From contig CM053142.1 of the NCBI GenBank assembly GCA_028571685.1, forward strand, positions 63,823,296 to 63,887,295: a stretch of DNA of 64,000 nt, read 5' to 3'. The translations under genes and the position numbers were made by a program. The notes under the pieces are model-generated. The model was not told where the DNA came from and searched no databases. It was given only the letters and a program-made list of their open reading frames with translations. Positions 31,276 to 40,700 of the stretch are shown piece after piece. Origin of the DNA: Heterohyrax brucei. Lineage: Eukaryota; Chordata; Mammalia; Hyracoidea; Procaviidae. Within the stretch, counting starts at the first letter, position 1, and the number at the start of each line of letters is the position of its first letter.

Positions 31276-31859
31276 AGGAAACAGAAGCTTCACTTCACTT
31301 AAAGACTCACCTCTGGCATTATCTCTTTCCATGGCGCCATCCTTCTCTGCAGGGGTAGGTGCCCTAGTAAGCACTCCCGTAAGATTCCATAAGTAGTGTG
31401 TTCCTTCCCCCATATTTTATCAGTGTTTGTTTTTCTATTTCCAAGCAGATACTCTTCTTGAGCACAAAAACAATGTGGCATTTTTCTTAGTAAAACCTAA
31501 TCATGCTTTCTGATTGCTAAGAATACCATTGTAGGTGTGTAGGGGCTCAGCTCATAGCAGCTTGGACCACATCTGCAGCATTGGGCTGCTTCATTCTGGT
31601 TGGGACATGGCGGGTCTGAATTCGTTGAGACGAGATGACTAGGATGGTGGAAGCATGGGGATGGGATGAAGGAATCAGGGATGTTTGTGTATCTGGAATT
31701 TGTTTCTCTGTGTGCCATAGGGGTGCACATAATAACTGTCTTCAAATATGCACAAGATGGGTGTGCAAGAGGAGAGTTTCAGCATATCCTGGGACTTCAG
31801 AGGGCTAAACCTAGGACCCCTGTGTGGGGGGACTCCAGAGCTACAATTTGGGTCTAGTG
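31276..31859. other. unassigned sequence
   Basis: Nothing recognised apart from ordinary AT/GC mixed intronic sequence. Confidence 0.45.
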
Positions 31860-31874
31860 TCAGGGAGAAATTTC

Positions 31875-32647
31875 TTTCTTTCTTTTTTTTTTTTTATTAC
31901 GACTGAGTGAAAATGTACATTCCCATAGAAATTTACATGCCCACCTATATGCAGTTTGCACTGCTGTCCCTGCCCAGTGACAGCGCACTGTTCCTCTCTG
32001 CTCCATACATGTTTCATCCTCCTGATGGTCTCCTTACCCTTCCTCTCACCCACTCTCCTTCCTCCAGCCAGAGGTCAGCAGGATGATATCCTATAGATGC
32101 ATAGAACCATAAAGTGCATCCAATACATGGTCACTCTGCATCGCCAAGTCCAATCCATTGCTGTCCGCAGAGTGGACCTTCGTTATGATCCATGGGCAAG
32201 GGCATCATCAGGGCCAGGGGCCATGCTCCCAGGGGAACCCCAAAGCCACTGGACCATCAATTGCAGTCTTTTAGTGGAGATCTCAGGGAGCACCTCTTTT
32301 TATTCTTGTGTTGCCAGTGAGACTCGACTTAGTGAGCTCCATCACGGCTATCACTGGTGGTGGCTGGGCACCATCCGGTTCTTCCGGTCCCAGGTCTGTG
32401 TAGGCACCCACTCATGTGGGTCTCTCTATCTTCTGGGTTGTCTTTACCCCATGTCCTTTTGGTCCTTGGTGATCATCCATTCCTGCTGAGTTGGGACCAT
32501 TTGCTGTGCCCTCGGGTGGCAGCTTGGCAGCTTTTAAGACCCCAGACGCCACTCACCAATGTGGGGTGTAGAGAGCCCTCTTAATAAAACACTAGTTGTG
32601 CCAGTTGGCCTCGATTTCGCCTAAGAGTGTGGTCTCCTGCCCTTGCC
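31875..32647 (-). mobile_element. 5'-truncated LINE-1 3' end, - strand
   Basis: The T-run (with a TTTC-rich start) is followed by ATTACGACTGAGTGAAAATG. The body matches the copies at 12108 and 18941 and extends further 5' (to AATAAAACACTAGTTGTGCC and CTAAGAGTGTGGTCTCC). A perfect 15-base duplication TCAGGGAGAAATTTC lies at 31860-31874 and 32648-32662. The open frame at 32097-32489 lies entirely inside it and on the antisense strand. Confidence 0.8.
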
Positions 32648-32662
32648 TCAGGGAGAAATTTC

Positions 32663-33339
32663 CAACATGTAGAACCATCCAGCAGAGTAATGGGCTACCT
32701 TTGGAAGTACTGAAGCTCCCCTTCATTGTTGGGTTTAAGCAAAAACTAGTGTTGATTGCCTAGGGACGTTATAGTGGGGATTCTTAGATAAGATTTGATG
32801 TTGCATGCGGTAATCTCCAAGACACCTTTCTTTTCAGTGATTCTAAATCTTAACTCTTTATCTGAGCTGCATGATTCATCCCCTGCTTACAACTCCCTAC
32901 TTTTAACACACAGAGAAAGAAAGAGAGAAAGAGAGAGAAACAGGTCTGGAATATGTTTTGTGAAACTCCTTGTACACCTCTTCTTCCGGGCCTAAGTGGC
33001 CCTCTTCTCAGGGCCCTTCCCGACCAGCCGCTGCCACCCCTACTCAGTGTCTGTGCTTGTCTCCACCATTCAGACTTCAGCCTGACTGGCACCCCATTGA
33101 TCTGGCATGTCCCTTATGTCAGTGCCTTGTCCCAGTGTCTCTTGTATCTGGAGACACACTGCCTGTGAGACAGTGGGTAACTCTGGTGAAGTCATTGTTC
33201 TCCTGTACCCTCATTCCCCCCGAACCTGCCCACCACAAGTGGCCTGGGAGTCTCCACCAAAGCCTGGCAGACTTGCTCCAGCCATTCCTAAGCTTATGGA
33301 TATAGCTCTGCAGAGACACTGCCACTCTTGTCCTGTTCA
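32663..33339. other. unassigned, partly L2-like
   Basis: A GA-rich simple repeat lies at 32911-32941. From about 32990 the text is pyrimidine-rich, with overlapping open frames on both strands and weak L2-like phrases. No protein recognised. Confidence 0.4.
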
Positions 33340-33460
33340 CTGACTTGTTTTTCTGGGCTTTATGTCTCTTCCTCTGAGGGATCTCTCCCCACTAGATAGG
33401 AAGCTCCTGAGCAGGTGTCACCTTAGTGGGTCCAGAACAGTGCCCTGCATACCGTGAGGC
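33340..33460 (+). repeat. probable L2 3' fragment, + strand
   Basis: CTAGATAGGAAGCTCCTGAG and CCAGAACAGTGCCCTGCATA follow the order of the L2 3' end. Confidence 0.5.
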
Positions 33461-33639
33461 TCCTGCAGTCATGATGTTGGCAGATTTTTTGAAAGACTTT
33501 TCCTTCAGACACCCCTTTTCCCTATTTTTAAGTTGGCCTCCAGGGAACTCCAGATATTATTCTACCCTGGAAAGGATGGTGGCTGTGCAGCTCAGTGTCT
33601 GGAGGAGGTGAGTGAAGGCTGTGGAGTCTGAGATTACAC

Positions 33640-34161
33640 AAGGTCCGACAATTAAGTCTGTGAACTTATATCACCATGGTCATCTTCAAATACTCCCCTT
33701 GGGAAGCTGTGCACTGATGCCAGTGCCTAGGCTACCCTTCAAAGCAACTTTGGAACTCCTGGAATGGCCGTTGCACACAGTGGCAAGGTGACAAGTTCAC
33801 AAACTTAGTTGTATAGTTGTCTGTGAGGGAGTTTTTAGCCAGTGAACAAATTGCTATATTGGAACACCCTCCCTACTCACCTGATCTGGCCCCCAGTGAC
33901 TTTTTTCTTTACCCAAAGATAAAGGAAATATTGAAAGAAAGACCTTCTGATGACATTCAGGACATCAAGAGTAATATGATGACAGCTCTGATGGCCATTC
34001 CAGAAAGAGTTCCAAAATTGCCTTGAAGTGTGGACTAGGGACTGGTGTCAGTGCATAGCTTCCCAAGGGCAGGACTTTGAAGGTGACTGTAGTGATGCTC
34101 ACCAATGAGGTATGTAGCACTTTTTGTAGGATGAGTCCAGAAACTCAATTGTCACCCCTCG
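33640..34161 (+). mobile_element. fold-back mariner relic, copy 2
   Basis: Ends AGGTCCGACAATTAAGTCTG and ACTCAATTGTCACCCCTCG are imperfect inverted repeats. The left arm (33640-33775) reads as the reverse complement of the right arm (about 33990-34161), including GGGAAGCTGTGCACTGATGC on the left against GTGCATAGCTTCCCAAGG on the right. The left arm has lost about 30 bases relative to copy 1. The centre carries the transposase 3' end. Both copies share the same rearrangement, so it predates their spread. Confidence 0.8.
33817..34026 (+). pseudogene. mariner transposase C-terminal remnant, copy 2
   Basis: An open frame of 69 codons includes the motif HPPYSPDLAPSDFF at residues 17-30. Asp28 of the frame corresponds to the third catalytic Asp of the DD34D triad. 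KIKEIL and a DDIQDIKSN stretch follow, as in mariner C-termini, and a TGA stop replaces the rest of the domain. The helix-turn-helix region and first two catalytic Asp residues are absent; the first Met is a chance ATG. Confidence 0.8.
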
Positions 34162-34275
34162 TAAGCCAAGTGACCTTCTCAGTCGGGTCCCATGTGTTTT
34201 TCCCTGGAGCTGTGCCTGGTCTCTCTGTGGAAGGAGCCCGTCTTGGGTAACTGTACTTCTTGGTTGTCTGCTAGA

Positions 34276-34441
34276 GAAGTTCCTGGGTGGCATAGTGGTT
34301 AAGTGCTACAGCCGCTCACCAAAAGGTCAGCAGTTAAAATCCACTAGGCACTCTTTAGAAACTCTGTGGAGCAGTTCTACTCACTCCTATAGGGTTGCTA
34401 TGAGTTGGTACTGACTTGGCAGCAGTGGGTTTGGTTTGCTT
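34276..34441 (+). mobile_element. AfroSINE short form, + strand
   Basis: Head TGGGTGGCATAGTGGTTAAG to GGCAGCAGTGGGTTTGG tail. Immediately followed by another SINE. Confidence 0.9.
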
Positions 34442-34448
34442 TGGGTGC

Positions 34449-34645
34449 AGTCCCTGGGTGGTGCAATGGGTTAATGTGCTGGACTGCTAACTGAAAGGTT
34501 GGAAGTTGGCATCCTCCTAGAGGTACCTGTAAGAAATGTCTGGTGATTCACTGTGGAAAAACCAGCCATTGAAAACTCGGTGGAGCGGAGTTATACTCTG
34601 ACACACATGGGGTCGCCATGAGTTGGAGTTGACTCCACGGCAGCT
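34449..34645 (+). mobile_element. AfroSINE GTCCCTGGGTGG-type, + strand
   Basis: Clear copy of the second subtype: AGTCCCTGGGTGGTGCAATG, GAAATGTCTGGTGATTCACT, ACCAGCCATTGAAAACTC, GACACACATGGGGTCGCC, GACTCCACGGCAGC. Confidence 0.9.
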
Positions 34646-35087
34646 GCTTTAAACTGGGCCCTGTCATTGTTCCTGCAGTGACTTTCCCAGGGGGTAAGTC
34701 ACAGCTGAATCAGCTCTAGGGCAAGGGCTTTGGAGAGGGAAGGCTTGAGATGGGAGTGGATCTTGGCAGCTGAGTGTGCTGGCATCACCATCAGGGGCCT
34801 TCAGCTCTTGTGCACCTCTCTCTCACTGTTTGGCATCTCCTTCTTCATTTCTCAGGCACCACCATGGATGGGGAGTCAGGATTCTGTGGCCACCAGACAA
34901 GTTTGACATGTGTGAAGCTTCAGTGTCTTCTGTGCAAAGTGGGAAGAGTAATAGCTGCACTAGGGAGCTAGAGCAAGACTTCTAGTGCCCGAGGCTGCTG
35001 ACTTCCCACGGTGGGCATCACTGTTCTGAACACTGTGCGGTTAGCATCTTCCTTAGCAAAAGCTCAAACCCCTTTGCCAAGGAGATC
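34646..35087. other. unassigned sequence
   Basis: A decayed MIR-like core lies near 34915-34960 (CTTCAGTGTCTTCTGTGCAA, AGTGGGAAGAGTAATAGC). Otherwise nothing recognised. Confidence 0.4.
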
Positions 35088-35097
35088 CCTTTCTCCC

Positions 35098-35580
35098 ATG
35101 TTGTTATTGTTAGGTGCCACCGAGTCAGTTCCAACTCATAGTGACCCTATACACAACAGTGCAAGATGCCCATTGTTGCAGCCACTGTGTCAGTCCATTT
35201 CATCGAGGGTCGTCCTCTTTTTCAGTGACCGTCTAGTTTACCAAGCATGATGTCCTTCTCCAGGAACTGATAACTTCCTGACAACATGTCCAAAGTATGT
35301 AGGATTCAGTCTTGCCGTCTTTGTTTCCAAGGAGCGTCCTGGTTGTACTTCTTCCAGAACAGATCTATTTGTTCTTTTGGCGGTCCAAATATTTGTTCTT
35401 TTGGCAGTCCAATATTCTTCTCCGGCACCACAATTCAAAGGCTTCAATTCTTCTTCTGTCTTCCTTATTCATTGTCCAGCTCTCACATGCATATGGTGTG
35501 GTTGAAAATACCATCGCTTGGGTTAGGTGCACGTTACTCTTCAAGGTGACATTTTAAAGTGTTGAAAAGTAAAGACGTCA
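35098..35580 (-). mobile_element. RTE-clade LINE fragment with 5' inversion, - strand
   Basis: 35098-35551 is antisense RTE (tail TTGTTATTGTTAGGTGCCAC; then sequence complementary to 30680-31140). 35552-35584 is instead in sense orientation and matches 30650-30680 (TTGAAAAGTAAAGACGTCAC). CCTTTCTCCC at 35088-35097 and 35581-35590 is the target duplication. An inverted 5' end flanked by one duplication is the mark of twin priming. A 24-base tandem duplication (ATTTGTTCTTTTGGC unit) lies at 35367-35412. Confidence 0.85.
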
Positions 35581-35617
35581 CCTTTCTCCCCTAGGAGGGG
35601 AAAAAGCAAATAACAAG

Positions 35618-35851
35618 CAAAAAACCAGTTGAGTCAACTCTAAGTCATGGCAGCCCTCTGTGTATCAGAGTAGAATTGTACTCCATATAGTTTTCAGTGG
35701 CTGAGTTTTCAGAAGTAGGTCCCCAGCAGACTGCAGCTAACAACAATTGTTTGCAGTTGTTTTTTTTCCAAATTACTTCTGAGTGAACTTGGACTGCTAA
35801 TTTCTGGTTAGCAACTGAATGTGTTAACTGATTGCACCACCCAGGAACTCC
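35618..35851 (-). mobile_element. AfroSINE GTCCCTGGGTGG-type, - strand, with extra internal piece
   Basis: The antisense body (ATATAGTTTTCAGTGGCTGA, CAGAAGTAGGTCCCCAG) is interrupted by about 50 unexpected bases containing GACTGCAGCTAACAACAATT and a T-run. The head then resumes (TGAACTTGGACTGCTAATTT to CACCACCCAGGAACTCC). The extra piece looks like an RTE/AfroSINE tail. Confidence 0.75.
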
Positions 35852-36530
35852 TCATAGGAAGAGTGGGTAATATGATTTGGAAACTGACCACAGCTAGAGG
35901 ACAGGATCCTGGTGGTACCTGGGCATACCAAGTTACTGCCCCCACCCCATTGCAGAGAGAGCTCTGGGAGAGCTCTGTGTCCTGTGTCTAGGAAGGCATC
36001 TAACACAAAGGAGTCACTAAATATTCATTGACTGAGTGAGTAAATCCTATAAAAGGAATCCTAGCACCCATGTGGCTAGGATGGCACCCCACTCAACCTG
36101 GCCTGGGCCGTTTTACAGTGAGGAAGATGAATTTCAGCAGGAGTGGTGTGCCCAAGGCCACTTGTTGTTAAGTGGGAGAGCCCATCCCATAGCATAAGTG
36201 TTCTGTCTTCTAGCTTCCTGTCTGTTTCATTGGAGAGGTGCCAATAATAAAAGCAGTGATATGATTGCAGCTAGTACTAATGGAATACATTCATTCCTGG
36301 TCTGTAGTTTTTACCTGGTTCTTGAAATGAATTCAATGAAAAGAAGTTTCCTGAACTTTTTCTCCATTCCTCTGGAGTTTCTTCACCAATTCTTTAGTGT
36401 CTGCATTAAAACAGTTTTGCCCTTGGTGTGGCCATAGTAAACATCTGGTCACTGTTGCTGTCAGCCTTATCCATGGGAGCTGTTGTCTGCCTGCTGTTTT
36501 AAATCAACCAATATTTCATTCCATAGTTTG
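35852..36530. other. unassigned, with MIR traces
   Basis: Phrases such as GTGAGGAAGATGAATTTCAG and GTGGTGTGCCCAAGGCCACT near 36117-36165 are MIR-like. The rest is unassigned. Confidence 0.4.
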
Positions 36531-36760
36531 GAGATGTTGTCAGGAAGGATCATTCCCTAGAGAAGAACATCATGCTTGGTAGAGTTGAGGGTCAGAGAAC
36601 AAGGGAAAGGACCCTCGAGATGGATTGACACAGTGGCTGCAACAACGGGCTTATGCATAAAAATGATTGTAGACGTGGTGCAAGGCTGGGCAGTGTTTTG
36701 TTCTATTGTCCATAGCTGTGAGTTGGGACTGACTTGACAGCACTTAACAACAACTCCTAA
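36531..36760 (+). mobile_element. RTE-clade LINE 3' end, + strand
   Basis: Begins at about TTTGGAGATGTTGTCAGGAA, corresponding to 30914 of the larger copy. It runs through ACACAGTGGCTGCAACAACG to GACTTGACAGCACTTAACAA. Confidence 0.85.
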
Positions 36761-36895
36761 CAGTATTTCATTCAGGATTTTCATGTTGGTTATCTTTTTG
36801 TTCACTACTGTATGAGATTTGTCCACTGTATATGATTTGCTCATTCATGCTTTTGCCACATATTTATTGAACACCTACCATGTGTGATAGCAGAT
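36761..36895. other. short spacer, possible antisense MIR trace
   Basis: TATTTATTGAACACCTACCATGTG near 36860-36883 fits an antisense MIR tail. Confidence 0.4.
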
Positions 36896-37352
36896 GTGTC
36901 ACTTTGGTGACCAAGGTGTGCCTGACCCAAGCCTGGCCTTTTCAGTAAGCCTGTATGCGGGTGAAAGCTGAATAATGGAAAGGAAGGCAGAAGAATTGAT
37001 GCACTCCAACTGTGGTGTGGGTGAAGAATATTGAATATGCCGTGAACTGCCAACAGAACTAACAAATCAATCTTAGAAGACATACCACTAGAATGTTTCT
37101 TAGAAGCAAGGATGCTGAAACTTTGGCTGTCTTACTTTGAACATCATCAGGGAAGATCAGTCGTTAGAAAAGCACTTCATGTGTGGTAGAAGGCCAGCAA
37201 AACCAGGGAAACCCTTAATGAACTGGATGGACATGGTAGCTCAAACAGTGACCTCAAACACTGTGGCAGTGATGCGGACCGGGTAACATCTTACTGTGTT
37301 ATACAGAAGGTCATCCTGGGTTGGAGTCCACTTGACTGCAGCTAACAATTAT
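36896..37352 (+). mobile_element. RTE-clade LINE 3' part, + strand, older
   Basis: Corresponds to about 30675-31140 of the larger copy, at clearly higher divergence: AAGGTGTGCCTGACCCAAGC, AGAAGAATTGATGCACTCCA, TCTTACTTTGAACATCATCA, ending in a CTTGACTGCAGCTAACAA tail. Its order after 36531-36760 does not follow the parent element, so the two are separate insertions. Confidence 0.75.
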
Positions 37353-37815
37353 TTGCAAGCAGATCCTGGCACTGGGTATTCAGTGGTGAGCAGGGCTGCA
37401 TGTTTGCGCAGCTCAGGGCTGACTCAGCTGTCTTCCCTGAGGCAGGAGCTGTATCTTTGTGAATTCCTCTCTGTGGTACCCTCTGAGCACTTAGACCTCC
37501 AACCTCAGACTGGAAGTTGGCCTAAGGGAATGCTGCTGGAAGAAGTAGTCGTGGTGCCTTCTATTTCTGTAGGGTCCCCACCATCCAAAGCACTAATGCA
37601 CATTCCCAGACATAGCTTACTGCTACTGTCTCCTGATGGTGACCCTGAGAAGTGACTAGAATGAGGACTGTGATCCTGTTTTGTTTTTTTGGAGGAGGTC
37701 ACTGAGCCTCAAAGGACTGACAGCTGGTGAGCAGGAAAGCAAGGCTTAGGACTGGTGTTTTCTATTCTGATCTCTACCTGCTCCTCTTCAGGTGTCCTAA
37801 GAGTCATTTATTCCA
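37353..37815. other. unassigned sequence
   Basis: The 119-codon frame at 37296-37655 starts in the RTE tail and shows no known domain. Confidence 0.4.
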
Positions 37816-38345
37816 GAAATGTTTGAAGGGCTTTTCTGTGCCAGGCACTGTTCTAGGCCCTGGGGATGCAAGTGTGAAGGAAAATTCTTGCCCTCAAGGA
37901 TCTTATAGTTTGGTGAGGGAGAGAGCCAATAAGCAAGAAATTGAAACCTGTAATATGTCAGATAGTGATGAATACAGAGAAAGTAAACCAGGGAAGAGAG
38001 CAGGGACAGGGATTGTGGTTTTAAAGAGTAGTTGCAGAAAGTGTTACTGAGTAGATGGTAGTAGAGAGAGAAGAATGTGATGGAGTGAGCCCTGTGGATG
38101 TCTGGGGTCAGTGAATCTAGCTCAGAGGAAAAGGAGGTGCAAAGGTCCTGAGGCAGGAGCACTTGAGTATTGTTCAAGGCCAGTGCAAGGCCAGTACAGC
38201 TGGAGTGTAGTGAGCAAGGGGGAAGGTCATGGATCAGATCACATAGGACCTTCAAATCTATTTTAAGGACTTTGGTTTTTATGTTGCGAGAGACAGAAGC
38301 CACTGGGGGATTTTGTGCAAAGGAGTAACAGGTGAGATGCCCTGT
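37816..38345 (+). repeat. old mammalian interspersed repeat, family not assigned
   Basis: Familiar phrases in order: TGTGCCAGGCACTGTTCTAG, AGGATCTTATAGTTTGGTGA, GTGCAAAGGTCCTGAGGCAG, CAGCTGGAGTGTAGTGAGCA, CATAGGACCTTCAAATC and GAAGCCACTGGGGGATTTTG. I recognise these as a widespread mammalian repeat but cannot name it with certainty (L2-like in style). The 168-codon minus-strand frame across it is not a gene. Confidence 0.65.
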
Positions 38346-38439
38346 TTTTTTTTTAAAAAGAAATCATTATTGGTATGTATAGACTGAGAATACATAGTGG
38401 AAAGAGCAACAGTAATAATACCTTTTTATGTATTGAGCG

Positions 38440-38634
38440 GAGTCCTTGGGTGGTAGAAATGTTAATGTACTCAGTTGCTAACTTAAAGGAGGTTCAAGTC
38501 TGCTTAGAGGCTGCTGAGAAAATAGGCCTGGTGATCTACATGTAAAAAATCAGCTGTTGAAAAACCCTACGGAGTACAGTTCTTGGCTGGGGTAGCCATG
38601 AGTTGGGGGCTGACTTCCCAGCAGCTAACAATGA
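38440..38634 (+). mobile_element. AfroSINE GTCCCTGGGTGG-type, + strand, decayed
   Basis: GAGTCCTTGGGTGGTAGAAA head, GAAAATAGGCCTGGTGATCT middle, CAGCAGCTAACAATGAC tail. Confidence 0.82.
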
Positions 38635-38639
38635 CAGCA

Positions 38640-38845
38640 TCTACTGAGTGCTTCTTGTGTGCCAAGCATGGTACTACACTCTTTTGTGTACACCTTATTT
38701 AATCCTTGCAACAGCTTTATCCGCATTTTATTTAGGAGGAGACTGAGACTTAGAGAAGTTCAAGGACCATGTAATCTAACATCTCACTTTGTCTAACTTC
38801 AGGAGGTGGGATGAGAATCAGGATCAGTCCAAAGTTGATTCTTAA
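38640..38845 (-). repeat. MIR, - strand
   Basis: CTACTGAGTGCTTCTTGTGT, ATTTAATCCTTGCAACAGC, GGAGGAGACTGAGACTTAGA and CAGGAGGTGGGATGAGAATC, in antisense MIR order. Confidence 0.75.
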
Positions 38846-39427
38846 GAGGTGAAGGTGAGATATACCTCTACCCTCCAAACTTTACAGCCTTTCTGACACC
38901 AGCCATCCTTTCCATGACACTCTCTACTTCTCTGTTGGGTTTAGTAATTCTTTGGAATGGCCACACAGAGCTCACAGCCTATACTCACGTCTATTAGGGA
39001 GGTAACAGACTACCCCTGGGGATCAGGATCAGCTTGGAAGTAACAGCTCAGGAGGCAGGCTACAGTTCTCCAGTCAGGACCGCTCCCAACCAAGACAGCT
39101 CTCAGTTTCTTCTAGGCTGTGCGTCTGCCCTGCTTAGGTAAATGTTACAGCTCTTGATCTGTACTGGCGAGTGTCCAGAGGCACCCCACTCTCCCCGCAG
39201 TTCTCTTGTTCTGTGGGTTGGCAAGCCCGCTGTAGCTTCCTCATGCCGATCTCCTGGTTCCTGCCCCTCGTACTGCAGCTGCCATTTCTCTGCTGCTGGC
39301 TCTCCTGTGATTGCTGCAGTTTCTCACCAGCTTTACTGTTACAGCTCACTCTTCTGTGAGTCTGTCTAGGTGGTTCTTAGTGCAGGGACTCCAGGTCTGA
39401 AAGATGCATGCTGCTTAAGATTCTTCT
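38846..39427. other. unassigned, possibly LTR-like
   Basis: Phrases such as GAGGTAACAGACTACCCCTG and GTGCAGGGACTCCAGGTCTG (39379) recall antisense LTR text. The latter resembles 8850-8875 in the MaLR LTR. Overlapping open frames here (39134-39369, both strands) are not gene-like. Confidence 0.35.
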
Positions 39428-39640
39428 TCTTTTTTTTTTTTGACAAATATTTTATTGTACTTCAAGTGAAAGTTTACAATCCGTCTAAAACTCTTCTTGA
39501 TGGTAATGAGATCCCCCTCAACCTCTGTGCAATTGGCCCTTACATGCCTTGCACGATGTCAAAACAGACCAGCCCCCACCATAGACCACAATCACTTAGT
39601 CTTGTAGACATCAACCAATTCCTGCAAGGTCACTTAATCC
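39428..39640 (-). mobile_element. LINE-1 3' end, - strand
   Basis: A T-run is followed by ATATTTTATTGTACTTCAAG and TGAAAGTTTACAATCC, the same antisense 3' terminus as at about 54070-54110. The body then diverges from that copy, which suggests a different L1 subfamily. Confidence 0.6.
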
Positions 39641-39870
39641 TATGGGGTGGTTTTACACACTCCATTTGCATAGTAGACTAACCAGTCCCTTTGCAAGGCA
39701 GTGGCTTAGCAGATCACATTGACAGAAGTATAAACACAGGGCCAGAAAGGTCGTATATAAAGAGAAACCCATTGCTCTGTAGACTCAAAGCTAAAAGATG
39801 ACGGAGCCCAGCATCAGGTTAGGTCAGTTTGATTCTAACATCTGTGCTCTTGACCGTTGTCCATATTTCC
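39640..39870 (+). repeat. unclassified repeat, copy A
   Basis: TTTGCATAGTAGACTAACCA through CCAGTCCCTTTGCAAGG, a TATATAAAGAG motif, and GAGAAACCCATTGCTCTGTA. A similar segment recurs at 40838-40975 in the same orientation. It may be an internal or 5' part of the afrotherian L1 to its left, or an LTR fragment. The TATA-like motif is noted but function is unproven. Confidence 0.5.
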
Positions 39871-40700
39871 AGGGGCAAAGGGCTAGATGGTTTAGGATAA
39901 CAGTGAATAAACCTGAATATGATGGTCAGATGGACCTTGTGGGCCTTCCTTGGCTACGCTCAGGCGTTCAGCTGGTCGCCCTAAAGAGGGTGAGGGGAGG
40001 AGTGGTGATGGATAGGCCCTCTGCTTTAACTTGCTTGTTTGGTAGAAGGAAGGGCAAATTGCTTCCAGACGAGAGAAGTTGCTTTGGTAGTAGAATTTGT
40101 GCCCTGTCTCCAGACGGCAGCCTCTCAGGGCCTTGTGTCTTTGTATTTGGCATATCAAACAGGTCTTGTTGCTTAGGGGCCTGAAATTTCTGCTACTGAT
40201 TTGGGCTTAGCGCCCTATGGCAGACAGGGAGACCGCTGCAGATGCTGCTTCCCTTCCCCCGAGACAGAGCCTCCCTCTCTTTCTGAGTGAAGTCTGGCCC
40301 AAAAGACTGTGTATTTTATCTGCTCCTTTTCTTCCAAGTTGTTCGAATCACTTTCAGAACAGCATTTCGGTAATCCTCATATTTATTGCTCCCTAAAGAA
40401 GTAAGAAGAAATTTTTTTTCCTTGTCTAAAAAAAAAATGCTGCAGGGTAGAAAGCTGAGGTCTGTGAGTAAGCCTGGAGAGGAGGTAGGGAGAAACCTAG
40501 GAACCCAGCGCTGGGTACATCTGGCTCTGCCTGTGGAGGGAAAGGCGAGCCAGGCGGGAGACCAGGGCTTCTGGATTTGGGGGGCGTTCCTTTTAAGTTT
40601 GTCTCGCGTTTTTGGCCCTGAATCTATTGGGACGTGGGGGTTGGGGAGTCACTCTTTGATCTTACCTCATAGCTGTGTCAGGGAGCTACTGTGGCCCTAA
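39871..40700. other. unassigned sequence
   Basis: Open frames at 39798-40184 and 40386-40700 on the plus strand show no recognisable domain; the first starts inside repeat copy A. No convincing splice pairs. Confidence 0.4.

Noticed and set aside
32097-32489. 130-codon plus-strand frame
   Set aside because: Lies entirely inside a minus-strand L1 3' tail; the similar frame at 12153-12419 confirms repeat origin.
33817-34026. Functional mariner transposase
   Set aside because: Only the C-terminal segment remains; the DNA-binding region and two of three catalytic residues are absent and the frame stops early.
36531-37352. One long RTE copy covering both fragments
   Set aside because: The second fragment restarts upstream in element coordinates and is much more diverged, so they are separate insertions.
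37797-38303. 168-codon minus-strand frame, the longest outside the CpG island
   Set aside because: It runs antisense across a widespread old mammalian repeat and has no recognisable domain.
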